NCBI GenBank assembly: GCA_016711225.1
Contig: JADJTK010000010.1
Span: forward strand, 1-64,000
Source of the DNA: Opitutaceae bacterium
Lineage (GTDB): Bacteria; Verrucomicrobiota; Verrucomicrobiia; Opitutales; Opitutaceae
DNA length: 64,000 nt
Direction of reading: 5' to 3'
Shown here: positions 35,173-43,946 of the stretch, one piece after another
How positions within the stretch are numbered: position 1 is the first letter of the stretch
Layout of the letters: each line of letters begins with the position of its first letter
The notes under the pieces: model-generated
The model's input: only the letters and a program-made list of their open reading frames with translations
What the model was told of the DNA's origin: nothing
The model's database searches: none
Translations under genes and position numbers: made by a program

Positions 35173-36057
35173 ATGCGGCGAATCCTTCTTGGGCTGATGT
35201 GCGGAGGGCTGTGTTGGAGCGGCCGGGCGACGGTGGCAGCGGACGTGCACCCGGTGGAGTTCTGGCGCGATATCGTGCGGCACGAATACGCGGTGCCCGC
35301 GGGGGCCACGGCACCGGCGTTGGCGCGGGAACTGGCGGAATTTGTCGGGCACCCGGACCCGGTGCTGCGCGACGAATTCGGTTACACGATCACGGCGGAA
35401 TGGGTGCGGCGGGGCACGCTCGCGCCGGAGGACCTGCGCCTCCTGGTGCCGATCTGGCGGGCACACCTCAGGGCCGCCGGCCCGGACAGGGTTCTCGGCC
35501 GCGCGTTCGGGGCGCTGAACCTCGCGCTGGCCGCCGCGGCGGACGTGCGCCACCCGTTGCTGGAGGAGCCGGAGTATCGCGGGCTGCTCGACGAAGCGCT
35601 GCAGTTGCTCACCAACGAAGAGGATCTGCGCGGTTGGGATCCCGCGGTGGGCTGGGTGCACGTCACGGCACATGTGGCCGACCTCCTGAAGGCTCTCGTG
35701 CGCAGCCCGCGGCTGCAGCCTGCCGACCAGTCCCGTGTGTTGGCCGCCCTGGCCCGCCGGCTCGAGACGGCCCCGGAGGTCTTCGTCCATGGCGAGGGGG
35801 ATCGTCTGGCGGCGGTGGCGGTGGCAGTGGCGATGCGCGATGACTTCGACCGCGTGGAGTTTCTGGCGGTCATGACGCGGCTGGCGGGGCTGCCCGAGGG
35901 CTTCTCCGGCATCGCGCCCGTGCCCGTCGCCTATGCGGTCCGGCGCAATGCGGTCGCCTTTCTCGAAGCGGTGTACTTCGCGCTCGGTGTCCAGGGCTTG
36001 AAACATCCCCCCGCCAAGGCGACGGCGGAGGCCTTGCTCGCGGCGATCACCGGGTGA
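35173..36057 (+). CDS. DUF2785-domain secreted protein
   Basis: 294 residues with a signal peptide (RILLGLMCGGLCWSG). The all-helical body carries the DUF2785 signature: LRDEFGYTITAEWVRRG, then GWDPAVGWVHVTAHVADLLKALVRSP and FVHGEGDRLAAVAVAVAM (given in parts). The biochemical role of the family is unknown. It follows the restriction island after a 158-base gap holding a short repeat. Confidence 0.75.
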   Translation: MRRILLGLMCGGLCWSGRATVAADVHPVEFWRDIVRHEYAVPAGATAPALARELAEFVGHPDPVLRDEFGYTITAEWVRRGTLAPEDLRLLVPIWRAHLRAAGPDRVLGRAFGALNLALAAAADVRHPLLEEPEYRGLLDEALQLLTNEEDLRGWDPAVGWVHVTAHVADLLKALVRSPRLQPADQSRVLAALARRLETAPEVFVHGEGDRLAAVAVAVAMRDDFDRVEFLAVMTRLAGLPEGFSGIAPVPVAYAVRRNAVAFLEAVYFALGVQGLKHPPAKATAEALLAAITG

Positions 36058-36469
36058 GGCGGGGAAGTTCCAAGGGACAAGTGACAAGGGCCAAGCGCCA
36101 GGTGGAAGGGGAGGCCTGGCGCGCCCAACGGAGAACGAAGAGGAAGGCTGGAGAACGGAAGGGCAGGAGTAGGAGCAGGAGGCCAAAAGGCGCGTGCGCG
36201 CACGCTGCCAACGGGTAGGACGGCGACGGAGGACCGTCTCTAGCCCGGCCTTTCCGGCCTATGGCCAGGTCGGCGCCCTGCACTACAGGGATATCCACCG
36301 GCGGGAGCCTCGCGGGCAGGCCTGTCGGCCCATCCCTCGCTTGCCTTGTGGAGGCGGAACTCACTGAGTCGACGCTGCGCGGCGTTGGCTCGCCGGATGG
36401 CCGGAGGAGCGGAGTGCGGCGCATCCTCGTGGTCCGCTTTCCTCCCAGAACAACAGCCCTCCCTCTCCG
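36058..36469. other. 412-base gap with degenerate repeats
   Basis: 36071-36100 reads CAAGGGACAAGTGACAAGGG then CCAAGCGCC, the same degenerate repeat as at 16492 and 38768. The last 200 bases probably carry the promoter of the DUF2167 gene, but no clear -35/-10 pair was found. Confidence 0.4.
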
Positions 36470-37405
36470 ATGAAAACCTCCCGTTCACTCCTCTCCGCAG
36501 TGGCGTTGCTGCTGCTGCCCCTCGCCATCGCCGCGGCCGAACCCGAAGCCCCGGCGGCGACCAATCCCGCGCCCGAAGCCGAGGCCGCACCGAAAAGCTA
36601 CGCCGAGAAACTCCGCGGCGCCGGCGTGAAGCTCACCTCCGGCCCGGCCAAGGTCACCTTGGGCAAGATCGCCGAATACGACCTGCCCGCCGGCCAGCAT
36701 TTTGTCGGGGCCGACTCGCTCGACCTGTTCTTCAAACTCACCAAGAACATGCGCGGCGGCAACGAGGTGGGCGTGGTCGTCTCCGACGAGCACTGGATGA
36801 TGTTCTTCGACTACGACGAGGTCGGGTACGTGAAGGACGACGACAAGGACAAGCTCGACGCGGACAAGCTCATGCAGTCGATGCGCGAAGGCGAGGTGCG
36901 CAGCAACGAGGCGCGCAAGGAGCAGGGCTGGGACGAGATGAAGATCGTCGGCTGGGCGGCCGCCCCGCACTACGACGAGGCGACCCACAATCTGAAGTGG
37001 GCGCTCAAGCTTTCCTCCTCCTCCGACAACTACAAGGAGGTGTGGATCAACGAGAGCATCCGCCTGCTCGGTCGCGGCGGGTACATGAACGTCACCCTGG
37101 TCGCCAATCCCGAGCTCTTCGACACCGCCTCGCGGGCGGCCGGCACCCTGCTGGCCACGAATTTTGGCTACAGCGCCGGGCAGAAATACGCGGAGTGGAA
37201 ACAGGGCGACAAGGTGGCGGCCTATGGGCTCTCCGCCCTGGTGCTCGGTGGTGCCGCCGTGGGCGCCGCGAAGCTGGGCCTGTTGGCCAAGTTCGGCGCC
37301 GTTTTGGCCAAGGGCTGGAAGGTCGTGGTGCTCGCCGTCGGCGCGCTGGGGGCCGGCATCGTGAAGCTCTTCCGCCGGCTCACCGGTTCCCATCCGAGGG
37401 AATAG
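36470..37405 (+). CDS. DUF2167 family membrane protein
   Basis: 311 residues. Signal peptide, Ala/Pro-rich linker (EAPAATNPAPEAEAAPK), then the DUF2167 core: GKIAEYDLPAGQHFVGAD, VVVSDEHWMMFFDYDEVGYV, ARKEQGWDEMKIVGWAAAPH and YDEATHNLKWAL. The C-terminus has two hydrophobic segments (about 252-275 and 280-298) followed by a basic tail. The family is membrane-anchored with unknown function. Confidence 0.88.
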   Translation: MKTSRSLLSAVALLLLPLAIAAAEPEAPAATNPAPEAEAAPKSYAEKLRGAGVKLTSGPAKVTLGKIAEYDLPAGQHFVGADSLDLFFKLTKNMRGGNEVGVVVSDEHWMMFFDYDEVGYVKDDDKDKLDADKLMQSMREGEVRSNEARKEQGWDEMKIVGWAAAPHYDEATHNLKWALKLSSSSDNYKEVWINESIRLLGRGGYMNVTLVANPELFDTASRAAGTLLATNFGYSAGQKYAEWKQGDKVAAYGLSALVLGGAAVGAAKLGLLAKFGAVLAKGWKVVVLAVGALGAGIVKLFRRLTGSHPRE

Positions 37406-37500
37406 CTGGAGGCGCAGTCACCGTGAAGTGGTGTCGGGGGAGCACCCGAGCACTCCACCAGACGCCTCGCATCTTCCTGAGTATGAAACCGTCTTCTCCC

Positions 37501-37565
37501 GTAGCGAAAGCCGCGGAGGCTTTTGTCCGAGAGCCCTCGGACGAAGTTCTTGCGAACTTCGCTAC
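37501..37565. repeat. Cloverleaf-like repeat of three hairpins
   Basis: Outer arms GTAGCGAA/TTCGCTAC enclose three perfect hairpins: AAGCC/GGCTT at 37508-37522, TCCGAG/CTCGGA at 37526-37541 and CGAAGTTC/GAACTTCG at 37542-37561. It looks like a compact structured mobile repeat or RNA element. Confidence 0.75.
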
Positions 37566-37602
37566 CGCAAGCGCCCGCATGAAGGGCGAGCCGCGATAGC
37601 CC

Positions 37603-38788
37603 ATGTCCGACTGGCTGCTGGTTGTCGTGGTGTTCTGGGGGGCGTACCTGCTCGACGGGCTGCGCCGCGGGCGGCGGGCGCGCCCGGCGTTGGTGCGGGC
37701 CTTCCCCGGGCCGCAGGTGGTGCGGCAGGAGCGCCTCCACTTTCTGGCCCCGCTGCCGTGGGCGACCCGGTTTTGGGCGGACGATCCGCCCTTCGTGTTT
37801 TCGCCGGGGGATCTGCAATCAGCCCATAGGCGTGGCGGGCCGGCCGGTGGAACCGGCGATTTTCACGGCGGTGTGGCGCTGGGACGAAATTGAGACGGTG
37901 GTGGAGCGTGAGGGATGGATGGTGATCAATGGACGGCCGTTTTGCCCGGCGGCGCCGGCCTGGCCCGCGGCCGAGCTGCAGCGGCTCGTGCTTGCGCTGC
38001 GGCAGGCGGGCGTGGAAACGCGGGCGGCGTGCCTGCGGCGGGAACTCGCCCGGCAGTTCCGGCCCGCGCACTGGGCCCGGCGCCAGCAGCTGGTGCGCCG
38101 CGTGAGCCGCTGGCCGGTGGTGGCCAATACGCTGGCACTGCTGGCGTTGGCCGCGCTGAGCCCGGCGGCTTTGCCCCCCGGCGTGCTCCTGTCCAAGGAG
38201 GTAGCGGAGCGGCTGGCGCAGTTTGTGCCGGGGCTGCTCGCGGCCGGGGCCCTGGCGTTTGTCGTCGGCGCGGTGGCGGCGGTGCTGGCGGCGCGGAGGC
38301 TGCGGCGTTGGCTCACCCCGGGCACCGTGAAGGTGATCTTGGTGGCGCTGCTGTTTCCGCCGCAGGGGCTGCGCTGGCGCCGGGTGCTCACCGATGCGAT
38401 GCGCCCGGCTCCGCATCCCTTGTTGCTGGTCTCGGGGCCGGGAGGGCGGTCGGTTCGGCGTGAGCTGGCGTTGGCGACACTCGCGGATGTGCGGTGGCCG
38501 CTGCCGTTGCCGGAGCGTGGTGACATCGGGCGGCTGGCCGAAGCGGCCGCGATGAGGAAGTGGTATGCCGCGGAATTTGAGGGGCGGGTGCTGGGCCCCT
38601 GGTTGGCGCAGGCCGGGTTGACGGCGGAGGAGCTGTTGGCGCCGCCGCCGCCGGACTCCGCGGCGAGCTGCGCGTATTGCCCGCGGTGCGGATCGCAGTT
38701 TGTGCGGACCGACGGGGGCTGCCCCCGGGGGATCGCCCTGGTGGAGCTGAAGCGGCCGCGGCGGCAGCAAGTGACAAGTGCCAAGTAA
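37603..38788 (+). pseudogene. Membrane protein with C-terminal zinc ribbon, one frameshift
   Basis: The first frame (MSDWLLVVVVFWGAYLLDGL, to about base 37805) continues in the next frame from PIGVAGRPVEPAIFTAVWRW to the stop at 38788. The switch is at a five-G run, 37806-37810; four Gs would give an intact protein of about 394 residues. It has an N-terminal membrane segment, two more around the middle (VANTLALLALAALSPAA; GLLAAGALAFVVGAVAAVLA) and a zinc-ribbon-like CAYCPRCG near the end. No family is recognised. Confidence 0.65.
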
Positions 38789-38800
38789 CAAGGGACAAGG
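38768..38800. repeat. Degenerate CAAGTGACAAG repeat
   Basis: CAAGTGACAAGTGCCAAGTA then ACAAGGGACAAGG: four or five degenerate copies of a seven-base word overlapping the end of the preceding gene. Confidence 0.6.
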
Positions 38801-38946
38801 GGCCCGGTCGGTGGAGGCCAGGGCGCCGACGTGGCGGTTCCGAGGCCGATTGGGCCACCTCACCGCGGAGGCCTGGAGACGGCCGGAAATACCCCCGCAG
38901 ATTCGGAGTGCGTTGGCGCAAAAGGCGGGCAGAGTGGTCGCGCCGC

Positions 38947-39579
38947 TTGAGCCTCCTCGAATACACCCTCTTCGCCTTCGCCTCGCTGTTTGTGATCGTC
39001 GATCCGATCGCGATCGTGCCGGCGTTTTTGGCGATGACCGCGCGCGATACCCCGGCGGCGCAGAACCGTATGGCCTTCCTCGCCTCGGCGGTGGCGGCCG
39101 GGGTGCTGGTCGGCTTCGCGCTGGTGGGCAAGTGGGTGTTCCAGATGCTGGGCATCACCATGGCGGCCTTCCAGATCGCCGGCAGTGTGCTGCTCTTCCG
39201 AATCGCGTTGGACATGCTCTATGCGAACCGCTCGCGCGACCGCCAGACCGACGAGGAAGTGGAGGCCGGCGCGGCCAAGGACGACATCGCGATCACTCCG
39301 CTGGGCGTGCCGATGCTCGCCGGGCCCGGTGCGATCTCGACCTCCCTCATCTTGCTCGGCCAAGCGCGGGGGCTGATGCAGCACCTGGCACTGCTCGTCT
39401 GCATTCTCGCCGTGGCGGCGCTTTCGTATGTGATCCTTCGTTTCGCCAGCACCGGTGCGCGGCGCGTCAACCCGCTGGTGCTCAAACTGGTCACCCGTAT
39501 CATGGGCCTGCTGCTGGCGGCCGTGGCCGTGCAGTTTGTGATCAACGGTCTGGGCCGCGTAACCACCCCCTCAGCATGA
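38947..39579 (+). CDS. MarC family integral membrane protein
   Basis: 210 residues from a probable TTG start at 38947 (LSLLEYTLFAFASLFVIVDP). Six membrane segments can be placed. Family landmarks are the N-terminal IVDPIAIVPAFLAMT, then FQIAGSVLLFRIALDML, the loop AITPLGVPMLAGPGAISTSL, and a C-terminal RIMGLLLAAVAVQFVINGL. The function is unclear: MarC was once linked to antibiotic resistance. No ATG fits the family N-terminus. Confidence 0.88.
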   Translation: MSLLEYTLFAFASLFVIVDPIAIVPAFLAMTARDTPAAQNRMAFLASAVAAGVLVGFALVGKWVFQMLGITMAAFQIAGSVLLFRIALDMLYANRSRDRQTDEEVEAGAAKDDIAITPLGVPMLAGPGAISTSLILLGQARGLMQHLALLVCILAVAALSYVILRFASTGARRVNPLVLKLVTRIMGLLLAAVAVQFVINGLGRVTTPSA

Positions 39580-39640
39580 CTTTGGTTGGAGCCTGTTTAC
39601 GGAGTTCAGCAACCAGGGGCGCCAGGGGGGCGGGGCGGGC

Positions 39641-39658
39641 GGGGGGGGGGGGGGGGGG
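39641..39658. repeat. 18-G homopolymer
   Basis: An uninterrupted run of 18 G within a wider G-rich stretch (39616-39658), just after the MarC gene. It may be a G-quadruplex, a hypervariable tract or an assembly weakness. Confidence 0.9.
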
Positions 39659-39699
39659 TACGTCCCGGTCGAGCACGGGTCTCCAGCTGTTCTCACCGT

Positions 39700-40175
39700 C
39701 GACTTCCAGGCCGTGCAGATAGCCCTGCGGGTGCAAGGGGCGCGCGGCCCAGACTGCGGATCACCGGCAGAGCCCGAGGATGTTCACCCGCGGCGCCGGG
39801 CCGCCGTCCCGGCCAGTTCTTCCAACGTTGGCACTCGCTTGGCCCGGCCTTTTGGCGTGGCTCTGGCACCTTCAACTTGCCGCCCAGCCGATGGAGCACT
39901 TTGCTTCGCGAGCTCAGCGCATCCTTGGCTCGCCGGAACTTGCCCTGCCCGTTGCTGTAGGAGTTCCTCCGCACCGCCCCGCGCACCACCGAGGGCGTGC
40001 CGCCCCCAGCTCGCGCTGCAAGGCCGCGCCCGCCAGCAATGTGTCACGATAGGTGCACGGTTTGGCGACACACGTCGGCAGCGCGCGATCTGCGCCACGG
40101 TCAGCTCGTGCTGGGCGATCAAGCGCACCACCAGCAAACGCCGCCGCGCCCAATCGGGCTGGGGCTGCACCCATG
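39700..40175 (-). pseudogene. Decayed IS630-like transposase, N-terminal DNA-binding region
   Basis: Pieces in different minus-strand frames line up as one protein: RRRLLVVRLIAQHELTVAQIA (near 40120, split between lines), CVAKPCTYRDTLLAGAALQR (near 40060), and KVLHRLGGKLKVP (near 39880). Together they resemble the helix-turn-helix and winged region of IS630-family transposases (..SVYKVLGRLGGKLKVP..). Several frameshifts and no DDE domain are present. It fills most of the 782-base gap before the nucleoside hydrolase gene. Confidence 0.5.
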
Positions 40176-40266
40176 CTGGCTCGATTTGCTGGAGCCCCAA
40201 TGCCGGAAGGGTTCGTGCCATGCCCAAACCTGCCCGCCCGCCCCCCCCCTCGTGTACAATTCCCCG

Positions 40267-40277
40267 GGGGGGGGGGG
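40267..40277. repeat. 11-G homopolymer
   Basis: CCCC followed by 11 G, close to a C-rich run at about 40242-40250. Same gap as the 18-G run. Confidence 0.85.
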
Positions 40278-40361
40278 AAGGGTAAAAGGCCAGGGAGGCG
40301 CGTATTCTGCCGTGCGGCAGAATTTCCAGCAGCACGCTGCCTACGGGGGGGCGGCTGTCGG

Positions 40362-41393
40362 TCAGGTTGCTGGCGTCGTGGTTGGGGCAGCCAGTAGTCG
40401 GTTGGTCAGGTGGTCGATGAACTCGGGCAGATTCTTCCAGCGCAGGGCGACGCGGGCGCGGAACGGGCCGGCGGGATCGGGCACGGTGGCCCCGTTCTCC
40501 TCGATGCGGAAGGAGACGGGCTCGATCTCGACGAGCGCCTCGGAATAGGCGAGGTACACGGCCACGCAGTCGAAGAGCACGGTGGAGCGGGTGGCGAAGA
40601 AGTCGCAGTGCATCCACGGGACGCGGGCGGCGAAGGCGCAGTAGTTCTCGATCACCGCGCGCAGCATCGGATCGCCGGTGCTGCTCCAGAGGCGGTGGTA
40701 GTTCTCCCCGCTGATCACGGCTGTGCCGCAGGTGTCGAGCGGAGTGAGGAGAACGTCCTGCCACGGGGCGGCGAGCACGGTGCGCAAGGCGGCGACGTTG
40801 TTGTAGACGTTGTACTCCGGCGCCGGCTTCGGGGCGCCGTCGTAGCCGACGAAGAAACTGCCGAACATGCCCACGAAGCGGCAGCGGGCCGCGATCCGCG
40901 GCTCACGTGCGAGCGCGGCGGCGAGGCTGGGCACGGGACCGACGGCGATGATGGTGAGCGGCTGCGGGGAGTGCATCACCAGCTCGATGAACGCCCCGAT
41001 GCCGTCCTCGTGGAGTTTGCCAGGATAGCGCGCGATGTCGTAGCCACGCAACCACGGTCCTTGATTGCGGTGCTCCTCGCCCATCGGGCCGAAATCGCGG
41101 CCCAGGCCGACGGGGATGTCGGTGCGGCCGACCACCTCGAAGAATTTGGTGACGAAGGCGGCGCGGTACTTGGCCTCCCCGGTCTCGGTGAGAACGAACT
41201 GCAGGTCGAGCTCGGGCGAGCGGAGGAGCTGCGCGAGCGCCCACGTATCGTCGATGTCGGAGCCGATGTCGGTGACGAAGACGACGGGGGTTCGGCCGGT
41301 GGCTCCGGGAACTGGCGACGAGATGGGCGCGGCGGAGGTGGTCATGGTGGAGAGGGCGAGCGCGAGCAGGAGGCAGGGGAGGCGGAGGCTCAT
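40362..41393 (-). CDS. Secreted inosine-uridine-type nucleoside hydrolase family protein
   Basis: 343 residues from the ATG at 41393, with a signal peptide (LPCLLLALALSTMTTSAAP). The calcium-binding DxDxDD-type motif is FVTDIGSDIDDTWAL. A second conserved region reads PLTIIAVGPVPSLAAAL, and LLTPLDTCGTAVISGENY follows. The first Asp pair reads DIGSDIDD rather than DxDPGxDD, as in many secreted plant-polymer-associated members. The substrate may not be a nucleoside. A truncated relative lies at 51608-51787. Confidence 0.85.
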   Translation of the reverse strand: MSLRLPCLLLALALSTMTTSAAPISSPVPGATGRTPVVFVTDIGSDIDDTWALAQLLRSPELDLQFVLTETGEAKYRAAFVTKFFEVVGRTDIPVGLGRDFGPMGEEHRNQGPWLRGYDIARYPGKLHEDGIGAFIELVMHSPQPLTIIAVGPVPSLAAALAREPRIAARCRFVGMFGSFFVGYDGAPKPAPEYNVYNNVAALRTVLAAPWQDVLLTPLDTCGTAVISGENYHRLWSSTGDPMLRAVIENYCAFAARVPWMHCDFFATRSTVLFDCVAVYLAYSEALVEIEPVSFRIEENGATVPDPAGPFRARVALRWKNLPEFIDHLTNRLLAAPTTTPAT

Positions 41394-41687
41394 GGGGCCG
41401 CAGCGTAGGCCGGGTGCCGCGGGGAGCGAGCGGGTTACGCCCGTTTGGTGTAAACGTATGCGGCTCCGATGCATCCCTGGCGTCGGGGCGGGAGGTGCGT
41501 CCGCGGGAGGCGCGGGGCCGTTCCCGAGCGCTGGGGTGACGGCGGCGGTTCCTGGGGTTGGATGGCCCGCCGAATCCGGGGGGCGCGCCTTGGCACATCA
41601 GTGGGGAATCCACAATGCCTTGCCAGCATCGGAGCCACCATCACGCTGGTTGGCACGCCGTTTGCCTTAGCTGGCGCTTTCCCTGCG

Positions 41688-42584
41688 ATGCACCCCTTCA
41701 AATGCCCCGATTGCGGCGAAGAGTCGTCCGCTTCCCCCTGCCCGAAGTGTTCTCCCGCCGCGGAGCGTGGCGCCCCTGATCCACGACTCGAACACGCCGG
41801 CGACATCGTCAACGGCACCCGCGCCGCCTGTGCTCCCCGGCTGCGGATGAATCCGCTCCGCTACCTGTGGTTCTCGCTCCTGGGGCCGTTCTTCCGGTGC
41901 TGGCTGGTGCTTGTGGCGTTCACAACTGGGGCCTTCGTGCTCCACTGGTGGGTGGTGGGCGGGCTTTTGGCGCTTCCGGTGGTTGCGGTGGGTCTCCTGC
42001 TCGGGTTGATGACTTGGCGCACGTCCGTGGTTTATCATAACGGGCTGCTCACGCCGGGGATCGTCGTGAGCACGAATCCGTTGGAGTTCGTGGCTGTCGC
42101 CAACATGTCGACCGACTTTGGGCCGCATTGTTGGGCCATGTGCCGGGTCGATATCGCGCGGCTTCCGGTGCATGGCGAGGCGGTGGGCACCACCTTCCCC
42201 TGCGTGTCTTTCTTCAGCGAAGGGGAGGAACTCGACCGCTGGGAGAAGTTCACGCCGCAGCCCTTGTCCTTCGGCACGGGCAACCGGAAGGTGCTCGACG
42301 CGCAGCGGGCGAAGATTGGCGAGTCGGAATTCACGGAACTGCAGCAGTTCTTCGCCGCGGGTAAGATCCCCAAGACGACTGACGAGATGGTCTGGCTCGA
42401 CGCTGGCGGCAACGTCACCGGGGTGGAGTCCTTGGCCAAGCGGCAGTCGCCCCCGGCGGGCGTGCCGCCACCGCTGCCTTCGAAACCTTCGCGACCGCCG
42501 CTGCAGCCTCCGGCTCCTCCTTCACTGCCTTCGGAGCCCTCTCCGGTGCCCGTCGATCCGCTCGTCGATCCGGTGCGGGAGTAA
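41688..42584 (+). CDS. DUF3239-like membrane protein with N-terminal zinc ribbon
   Basis: 298 residues. N-terminal CPDCGEESSASPCPKC is a zinc ribbon. Two adjacent membrane segments follow (about 58-100). The soluble part PGIVVSTNPLEFVAVANMS, then PCVSFFSEGEELDRWEKFTP and QPLSFGTGNRKVL resembles DUF3239, whose function is unknown. The C-terminal 50 residues are Pro/Ser-rich. The ATG at 41688 starts at the zinc ribbon. Related proteins are at 43077 and 49333. Confidence 0.6.
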   Translation: MHPFKCPDCGEESSASPCPKCSPAAERGAPDPRLEHAGDIVNGTRAACAPRLRMNPLRYLWFSLLGPFFRCWLVLVAFTTGAFVLHWWVVGGLLALPVVAVGLLLGLMTWRTSVVYHNGLLTPGIVVSTNPLEFVAVANMSTDFGPHCWAMCRVDIARLPVHGEAVGTTFPCVSFFSEGEELDRWEKFTPQPLSFGTGNRKVLDAQRAKIGESEFTELQQFFAAGKIPKTTDEMVWLDAGGNVTGVESLAKRQSPPAGVPPPLPSKPSRPPLQPPAPPSLPSEPSPVPVDPLVDPVRE

Positions 42585-42709
42585 GAAATCGCCACTCGCC
42601 CTGCCGCTCGCGGCTGGGCTTTTCCTGCAATCTCGCCTCACGCGGCTACGCCGCAACCAAAGTAGCGCGGAGCGGGTAGCGAGTAGAGGAAACAGAAGAC
42701 GGCACCTTG

Positions 42710-42766
42710 TGGCGCCGGCCTCCGTGCCGGCGAAAACCGATTCCGCAGGCACGGAGGCCCGCGCCA
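42710..42766. repeat. Inverted repeat TGGCGCCGGCCTCCGTGCC
   Basis: Arms 42710-42728 and 42748-42766 are reverse complements with one mismatch. It is the only clear feature in the 492-base gap 42585-43076. Confidence 0.75.
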
Positions 42767-43076
42767 CGCCAACAGGCTTCCACGACGCACGCGGCGGGAA
42801 ATCCGTGCAAAATGAAACGGTTCTGAGGGACAGCTATGCGACGTGATCGAACCTCCATTTTTCGATCGAAGTCGTTCGCCCGGCCTGCTCAACATCTTGG
42901 CGACGCGACACACGGTGTCGCCCCGGATGAGGCGGACGCCGCCGGCCATTGGGAGTACGATTCTTATGGTGCTGTGTCCGCTTGGTCCCTGAGTACCCCG
43001 CCTTTGAACAGAGCTCTATCCGATCCCTTCCGAGGGGACTCTCCTCGAAACCTCTATAGCATCCTTGCCACGTCTT

Positions 43077-43730
43077 ATGAATGGGAAGCAGCCGATCATC
43101 GTAGAATCCTCAGCGGAGGCCTCGGCCGGTGCTCGGGCGCGCGCAGGTCGGATCGCGGCGTCCTGCCTCGACAGCGGGTTTGGCGGGTTTGTGCTCAACT
43201 ATCTTGCGACATTCATTCCATTTCGGTTTCGCGGTCTCGTTCCTTGGTTGAAGGATCGCGTCGAGCGCTGGGCCTTCTATCGCGATCTGGCGTATTATGG
43301 AGACAGCGTCCCCGCCAAAGTGATCGAGTTGAGTTCGGGCACGATCGCAGTCTATACTGATCTGGACAAATCCTGCGTCCATCCAGTGAGTGTGATCAAA
43401 GTCATTCCGCAGGCGTTAACGCCTTTCGGTATCGGGAAGCTCACCGAGGGCAGTTACCTGCCGGCCATCGCATACTATGGCGGCGAGACCAATGAGCATG
43501 CCGCACGCCGGTGGGACGATTTCGTACCAATTCCGGCTTTGTTTTTGGTTGGGTCCGACAAGGAGTGCGCGCAGGTCGTGAAACGCATCCACAAGAGCGC
43601 TTGGGATGCGCTCGATTTCGGACTCAGTCGCCTCGGCGCGGATCTGCAACCGGGTCTGAACCATTTCCAAATGCCGAAGGAGATTCAGCGGCCGCTAGGT
43701 CGCGAGGTCCGCGACGGTCTCGGGCGTTAG
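43077..43730 (+). CDS. DUF3239-like protein
   Basis: 217 residues from the ATG at 43077. The core PAKVIELSSGTIAVYTDLDK, then HPVSVIKVIPQALTP, AIAYYGGETNEHAARRWDDF and VGSDKECAQVVKRI fits the DUF3239 pattern (value, gas-vesicle-like beta strands, then W-D-D-F). No signal peptide; one weak hydrophobic stretch near residue 40-55. Function unknown. It lies just upstream of the retron. Confidence 0.55.
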   Translation: MNGKQPIIVESSAEASAGARARAGRIAASCLDSGFGGFVLNYLATFIPFRFRGLVPWLKDRVERWAFYRDLAYYGDSVPAKVIELSSGTIAVYTDLDKSCVHPVSVIKVIPQALTPFGIGKLTEGSYLPAIAYYGGETNEHAARRWDDFVPIPALFLVGSDKECAQVVKRIHKSAWDALDFGLSRLGADLQPGLNHFQMPKEIQRPLGREVRDGLGR

Positions 43731-43946
43731 GGCGTGCGAACTGGGCTCGCGGCACCGCGTTGGCGGTCTTGGCCGGCATTGCTCGCTCTGGGGAATCGCG
43801 AAGGTCTTCAGTCGAGAGATTTCGCGTATTATTTGTTCGAGCTCTGAGTGCTGGGCCTTTCAGTATTGCGGCATCGCGACATTTGTTGTCGCCCCGGGTT
43901 GAACGACCAGCGTGCGCGCCCGGGTGTTGTATGCGCCTGTTCTCCG

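Noticed and set aside
37483..37599. 38-codon frame resembling a small peptide
   Set aside because: Almost wholly made of the cloverleaf repeat; translated repeat is the simpler reading.
42836..43360. Frame overlapping the DUF3239-like gene start
   Set aside because: Conflicts with the better-supported frame at 43077 and has no recognisable domain.
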